A DNA stretch of 14,934 nucleotides, taken from assembly GCA_937910825.1 (NCBI GenBank), contig CALEMO010000353.1, forward strand, positions 1 through 14,934, in the 5' to 3' direction. This stretch comes from an uncultured Solirubrobacterales bacterium (GTDB lineage Bacteria; Actinomycetota; Thermoleophilia; Solirubrobacterales; 70-9). Within the stretch, counting starts at the first letter, position 1; each line of letters opens with the position of its first letter. Made by a program: the position numbers and the translations under genes. This document shows positions 12,984 to 14,934 of this stretch, one piece after another. The notes under the pieces were generated by a model. The model saw only the letters and a list, made by a program, of their open reading frames with translations. It did no database searches and was not told where the DNA came from.

Positions 12984-14706
12984 CAGGCCCACATCGCTGA
13001 CTGCCACCGGTCATGCCCAGCACGACGCTGTCCGTATTTGATTCCATCATGCCGATCCAGGTTTCACCATCGGAACCCTCCGGGCCAAGGGTGTCGCCAT
13101 AGAGCGTGTAGCCGGTGCTGACCCCGGTGTCCCGGGCCAGCGCTTCGGCGAGGTCCGGGGAGACCGACGACTCCGGGAAGATCGCCTTGACCCCTTCGTC
13201 CCTGATCGTCTGTTCAAGATCAGCAAGGTCGCCGGCCGACGGCTGGGCCTGAGTAGTCAGGGCCGGAATCACGGTACCGACGGTCTCAATCCCGTAGCGG
13301 TTCGTGAAATAGCCGAAAGCGTCGTGATCGGTGACGATCCGACGTTGACCCTCCGGCACTTTTTTCACGCAGGTCTCGATCTGACGGTTCAGTTTCGCGA
13401 TTCGGGCCAGATAGGCGTCGGCGTTTCTCTTGAAATATGCGGCGTCGTCAGGCGCAGCGCTTGCCAGTGCAGCATCGACTTCCTGGACGGCGACCGCTAC
13501 GTTCAACGGATCATGCCACCAGTGCGGGTCTGCATCTTCGCCATCGCCAAGGACCACCGGGACGCCATAAGAAAGATCGAGCAGGTCGGCGCTGCTTCCG
13601 CTGTCGGCGAGCAGGCTCTCGCCCCATTCATCGAGGGTGCCGCCACTGCGAAATAGGATGCTCGCATCGACCACGGCTTCGACGTCGGACGGACGTGGCT
13701 CATAGTCATGGGGATCGGTGTTGGGCTGAAGAATCCGGGTCAGATCAATCCGGTCACCGCCGACCTCGGAGACAAAGTCGGCCACCTGGGTCGTGGTCGC
13801 AGTGACCCTGAGCCCGTCGGAACCCGAATCGTCGCCTGAGTCACCGCATCCGGCGGCAATTCCGCCCAGCACAACCAGGGTGGCCGCTGCCGCGACGATC
13901 CGCCTGAGGCGAAGCTGCCGGCCGATTGCGACTATGGCGAATACGACGCCGGAGACCATGGCGATGGTCGCCCCAGGGGGTGCGTCGGTCTTGAACGAAA
14001 GCCATAGCCCAAGGGTCCCTTCGATCGCCACCAGGATTACTGACCCGGCCTGGAGCGTCGTGACTCGCGAGGTGACCATGCGGACCGTCGCTGCCGGCAC
14101 GACCATCAGGGCCGCGACCAGGAGCGCGCCGACTGCGCTCAGCCCGGCGATCACGGTGAAGGCGACGATCGCCATCAGGGCGAGATCGTAGGCGCCCGAC
14201 CCGGAACCCACGGAAGGGGCCGAAGCTTCGTCGAAGCCCCTGGCCAGCCAGTGGTGGGAGAAAAGCAGCAAGCTGAGTATCGAAACCGCGGCTGCCGCCG
14301 CAGCCAGCAAGAGGTCACCCGAGTCGATAGCCAGCAGGGAACCGAAAAGCAGCGTATCGACGTTGGCCCCCGAATTGAAGACGTCGCTGGCGAGGATTAC
14401 TCCGCCCGCCATGCTGCCGACCAGGATCAGCCCGGTCACGCTGTCGCTCGTGGTCCGTTTGCTGCGGGCCAGAGCCCCGGAGAAGAGGGTGAAGACACCG
14501 GCCATGCCGAAAGCACCGACGGCGGCGGGGAAGCCGACTCCGTCGGCGAGCACGAGTCCCGGGAACGACGCCGTCCCGATCGCATGTGAATAGAAGGCGA
14601 GGCCGCGCAGGATGACCCAGGAACCGATCAGTCCTGCCGCAACTGAAAGCAGAAGAATTTCCATAAGGCCTTCACGGAAGAACGGAAGGCTGAAAGGCTC
14701 AAGCAA
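12973..14706 (-). CDS. Fused metal ABC permease and ZnuA-type binding protein
   Basis: One uninterrupted 577-codon frame. Residues 1-265 are an ABC-3 permease: SHAIGTASFPGLV, LLFGSLLAIDSGDL, ALLVAALMVVPAATVRM and DAPPGATIAMVSGVVFAIVAIG. Basic QLRLRR precedes a hydrophobic segment (about 270-286) ending I-A-A-G-C287, lipobox-like. Residues 299-577 are a cluster A-I binding protein: probable metal ligands H333 (DPHDYEP), H395 (DPHWWHDP) and H461 (DHDAFGYF), with acidic candidates E512 and D538. Three His suggest zinc rather than manganese; the His-rich loop of many ZnuA proteins is absent. Basic residues inside put the binding domain outside the cell, as function requires. TTG 14706 is supported by GGAG six bases upstream and fits the family N-terminus. 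No ATG, GTG or TTG lies at the domain boundary to start a separate full-length lipoprotein. Confidence 0.9.
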   Translation of the reverse strand: MLEPFSLPFFREGLMEILLLSVAAGLIGSWVILRGLAFYSHAIGTASFPGLVLADGVGFPAAVGAFGMAGVFTLFSGALARSKRTTSDSVTGLILVGSMAGGVILASDVFNSGANVDTLLFGSLLAIDSGDLLLAAAAAAVSILSLLLFSHHWLARGFDEASAPSVGSGSGAYDLALMAIVAFTVIAGLSAVGALLVAALMVVPAATVRMVTSRVTTLQAGSVILVAIEGTLGLWLSFKTDAPPGATIAMVSGVVFAIVAIGRQLRLRRIVAAAATLVVLGGIAAGCGDSGDDSGSDGLRVTATTTQVADFVSEVGGDRIDLTRILQPNTDPHDYEPRPSDVEAVVDASILFRSGGTLDEWGESLLADSGSSADLLDLSYGVPVVLGDGEDADPHWWHDPLNVAVAVQEVDAALASAAPDDAAYFKRNADAYLARIAKLNRQIETCVKKVPEGQRRIVTDHDAFGYFTNRYGIETVGTVIPALTTQAQPSAGDLADLEQTIRDEGVKAIFPESSVSPDLAEALARDTGVSTGYTLYGDTLGPEGSDGETWIGMMESNTDSVVLGMTGGSQRCGPDDG

Positions 14707-14712
14707 GGTCGT

Positions 14713-14716
14713 CTCC
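14713..14716 (-). promoter_or_regulatory. Shine-Dalgarno deciding the TTG start of the fused transporter gene
   Basis: On the minus strand GGAG lies six bases before TTG 14706. This makes the unusual start likely over the internal ATG at residue 15. Confidence 0.6.
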
Positions 14717-14744
14717 AGGGATCAAAGGGCCGGAGAGGATTTAT

Positions 14745-14750
14745 ATCATA
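14745..14750 (-). promoter_or_regulatory. Candidate -10 of the metal-uptake operon
   Basis: Minus-strand TATGAT (14750 to 14745) matches the -10 consensus at five of six positions, puts the transcription start near 14738 and gives a leader of about 30 bases. No good -35 is visible (ACTTAA at the expected distance). The element overlaps the Fur-type operator. Confidence 0.55.
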
Positions 14751-14765
14751 ATGAGAATCGTTATC
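14747..14765. promoter_or_regulatory. Fur/Zur-type operator
   Basis: The 19 bases CATAATGAGAATCGTTATC match the classical Fur box GATAATGATAATCATTATC at 16 positions and form an imperfect palindrome (ATAA-x-GA, three central bases, TC-x-TTAT). It overlaps the -10 of the metal operon and lies upstream of the first gene, so bound repressor would block RNA polymerase. The Fur-family protein encoded at the end of the operon is the obvious ligand. No other copy was noticed in the window. Confidence 0.8.
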
Positions 14766-14844
14766 AGTTAAGTATCCAAGTAGTTTTGGAGCGAGACCTC
14801 AAGAACAGCCGGGATTCGGAGAACTGCCCGAACACCCAGGGTCC

Positions 14845-14934
14845 TCAGGAGTATTTGTCCCAGCGCTTGAGCGGGCCGGTGGGGTTGGTGAAGGTTCCGC
14901 CCTGATACCAGCCCGGCGACGACCAGATCTCGAA
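14845..14934 (-). CDS. C-terminal end of an unknown protein (5' part outside window)
   Basis: The last 29 codons and TGA stop of a minus-strand gene entering from the right edge. The visible part is rich in aromatic residues and glycine (FEIWSSPGWYQGGTF, then TGPLKRWDKYS at the end), in the style of secreted or beta-rich proteins. I do not recognise the family from so little. The stretch 14766-14844 after the stop has no clear terminator; it is the upstream flank of the metal operon. Confidence 0.55.
   Translation of the reverse strand, partial: FEIWSSPGWYQGGTFTNPTGPLKRWDKYS

Noticed and set aside
12165..13121. 318-codon plus-strand open frame
   Set aside because: It lies antisense to the ATPase gene, which has all ABC motifs. 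The plus-strand product has none.
13840..13960. Hidden separate start for the binding protein
   Set aside because: Reading the boundary codon by codon gives no ATG, GTG or TTG before the hydrophobic segment. The first GTG lies inside that segment and would destroy the signal sequence.

Overview
The window is high-GC DNA (well above 60% by eye) with tightly packed genes. Many starts are GTG or TTG, and stop and start codons repeatedly overlap by four bases. A GuaB3-type IMP dehydrogenase relative next to guaA, a Flp-like pilin, a Roadblock/LC7 protein and the composition together suggest an actinobacterium, most likely of the Thermoleophilia/Solirubrobacterales kind. That taxonomic call is an inference. 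No rRNA, tRNA, CRISPR array, insertion sequence or phage gene is visible. No stretch over 300 bases lacks a gene; the longest gaps are about 130-155 bases.

Layout. (1) 1-1588, minus strand: a GT4-type glycosyltransferase coupled to a low-complexity protein that runs off the left edge and carries repeated LPxTG-like motifs. (2) 1719-1967: a small Flp-like pilin precursor followed by a strong hairpin. (3) 2037-3337: rph and rdgB, overlapping, with a doubtful small membrane protein on the other strand at their end. (4) 3505-4102: a Roadblock/LC7 protein overlapping a small unrecognised protein. (5) 4247-5412: an HU-family DNA-binding protein followed directly by pyrF, whose only good start is a CTG overlapping the HU stop. 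(6) 5496-8013: a LysM protein, a D-Ala-D-Ala carboxypeptidase and a PfkB-family sugar kinase; the last two junctions overlap by four bases. (7) 8168-10920: guaB3 and guaA, a purine (GMP) unit. (8) 14706-10925, minus strand: a metal-uptake operon. (9) 14845-14934, minus strand: the last 29 codons of an unknown protein.

The metal operon is the most unusual part. Its first gene is one uninterrupted 577-codon frame joining an ABC-3 family membrane permease to a complete ZnuA-type metal-binding protein. Between the two lies a hydrophobic segment ending in a lipobox-like Ile-Ala-Ala-Gly-Cys. It is followed by the ATPase, which ends in a natural run of seven histidines, then a second, separate permease, then a Fur/Zur-family regulator. 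All four genes overlap. A 19-base palindrome matching the classical Fur box at 16 of 19 positions overlaps the predicted -10 upstream of the first gene, so the operon is probably repressed by its own last product when metal is sufficient. Three His ligands in the binding domain favour zinc. Two different permeases in one operon recall the TroC/TroD arrangement, but here one permease carries the binding protein covalently.
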